From assembly GCA_021812865.1 (NCBI GenBank), contig JAKAMP010000121.1, positions 1-7,582 on the forward strand: a stretch of 7,582 nucleotides of DNA, given 5' to 3'. Positions 6,964-7,582 of this stretch are shown here, one piece after another. Each line of letters begins with the position of its first letter. Position 1 is the first letter of the stretch. The notes under the pieces were generated by a model. That model saw only the letters and a program-made list of their open reading frames with translations. It ran no database searches and had not been told where the DNA came from. The DNA comes from Bacteroidota bacterium (lineage in GTDB: Bacteria > Bacteroidota > Bacteroidia > Bacteroidales > JAAYUG01). Position numbers and translations under genes: made by a program.

Positions 6964-7582
6964 ATGGCAAATATCATTTCCCCATCCATCCTCAATGCAG
7001 ATTTCGGTTGTCTGGAGCAGCAGATCGGGCTGATCAACCAGAGCGAAGCCGACTGGCTTCACCTCGACATTATGGACGGGGTGTTTGTGCCCAATATCAC
7101 CTTTGGTTTCCCTGTAATCAGGCATATCAAGAGACTCTCGCAAAAGCCGCTGGATGTGCACCTGATGATTGTTGAGCCCGACAGGTACATAGAAGAGTTT
7201 CACCAGCACGGAGCCAGCATACTCACCGTGCATTACGAGGCCTGCCGGCACCTGCACCGCACCCTGGAACACATTAAATCGCTTGGCATGAAGGCGGGCA
7301 TTGCCCTGAATCCGCATACCCCCGTTCACCTGGTCGACGACATTATCCAGGATGCAGACCTGGTACTGATCATGACAGTAAATCCCGGATTCGGCGGGCA
7401 GAAATTCATTGCCCATTCCCTCGAAAAAGTCAGAAAAATGAAGGAAATCATCCGGAATAAAAATACCCATACCGTGATAGAAGTTGACGGAGGCGTGACC
7501 CTGGAGAATATGCCCGGCCTGGTTGCCGCAGGTGTAGATGCTTTTGTGGCAGGAACGGCGGTATTCAAATCGGATGATAGAT
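6964..7582 (+). CDS. rpe: Ribulose-phosphate 3-epimerase (3' end outside the window)
   Basis: Interconverts D-ribulose 5-phosphate and D-xylulose 5-phosphate in the pentose phosphate pathway; cytoplasmic TIM barrel, metal-dependent. My translation from the ATG at 6964 gives 206 codons without a stop, running off the window; the family is about 215-225 residues, so only roughly 10-20 residues are missing. Motifs: SPSILNADF (6-14), HLDIMDGVFVPNITFG (33-48) with metal ligands His33 and Asp35, DVHLMI with His66, MTVNPGFGGQ (137-146) for the phosphate loop, EVDGGV with Asp175, and AGTAVF (196-201). Asp35 and Asp175 are the expected catalytic acid/base pair. The start gives the usual short lead-in to the first barrel strand. 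It lies 126 bp after the sigma gene on the same strand, with a putative promoter of its own. Confidence 0.97.
   Translation, partial: MANIISPSILNADFGCLEQQIGLINQSEADWLHLDIMDGVFVPNITFGFPVIRHIKRLSQKPLDVHLMIVEPDRYIEEFHQHGASILTVHYEACRHLHRTLEHIKSLGMKAGIALNPHTPVHLVDDIIQDADLVLIMTVNPGFGGQKFIAHSLEKVRKMKEIIRNKNTHTVIEVDGGVTLENMPGLVAAGVDAFVAGTAVFKSDDR

Noticed and set aside
6814..7470. A 218-codon minus-strand open frame opposite the end of the sigma gene and the epimerase gene
   Set aside because: The plus strand encodes a clear epimerase with all family motifs, and the antisense product resembles nothing known.
1..7582. CRISPR arrays, insertion sequences, tRNA or rRNA genes, and defence or biosynthetic clusters
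   Set aside because: None were seen on reading both strands. The window is almost fully occupied by four core genes, and I do not see evidence for a novel multi-gene system.

Overview
The window looks like ordinary chromosomal housekeeping DNA from an anaerobic member of the Bacteroidota. Four lines of evidence support this. The primary sigma factor is the short form (287 residues, no region 1.1, N-terminus MRQLKISK) typical of that phylum. Rho carries a long disordered insertion, as Bacteroidota Rho proteins do. The genes lack clear Shine-Dalgarno sequences, and several start sites are preceded by Bacteroidota-type -7 boxes (TAnnTTTG). A large oxygen-sensitive pyruvate:ferredoxin oxidoreductase points to fermentative or anaerobic life. 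Genus-level placement is not possible by eye.

Layout. Positions 1-102 hold no recognisable gene but contain a strong 13-bp hairpin (55-84). Positions 103-3477 (minus) encode pyruvate:ferredoxin oxidoreductase, complete at the N-terminus but ending about 50-60 residues early compared with the family. Positions 3478-3804 are intergenic and hold a putative promoter for that gene, two adjoining palindromes (one with the GTGA-N6-TCAC core of CRP/FNR-family sites) and a good intrinsic terminator for the next gene. Positions 3805-5610 (minus) encode transcription termination factor Rho, 601 residues. Positions 5611-5973 separate the divergent rho and sigma genes and contain an imperfect tandem repeat, A-tracts and a plausible sigma-gene promoter. 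Positions 5974-6837 (plus) encode the primary sigma factor. Positions 6838-6963 carry an exact TAnnTTTG box inside an inverted repeat. From 6964 to the window end (plus) lies the start of ribulose-phosphate 3-epimerase, 206 codons, cut by the window edge.

How the genes relate. The global initiation factor (sigma) and the global termination factor (Rho) are transcribed away from each other from one 363-bp region, so shared control is possible but not shown. The oxidoreductase (pyruvate to acetyl-CoA and reduced ferredoxin) and the epimerase (pentose phosphate pathway) are central-carbon genes with no evident functional link to their neighbours. I found no mobile element, CRISPR array, defence system, tRNA or rRNA. 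The points most worth a second look are the broken 3' end of the oxidoreductase gene with its adjacent hairpin, the charge-patterned Rho insertion with an AT-hook-like motif, and the repeat-rich rho/sigma intergenic region.
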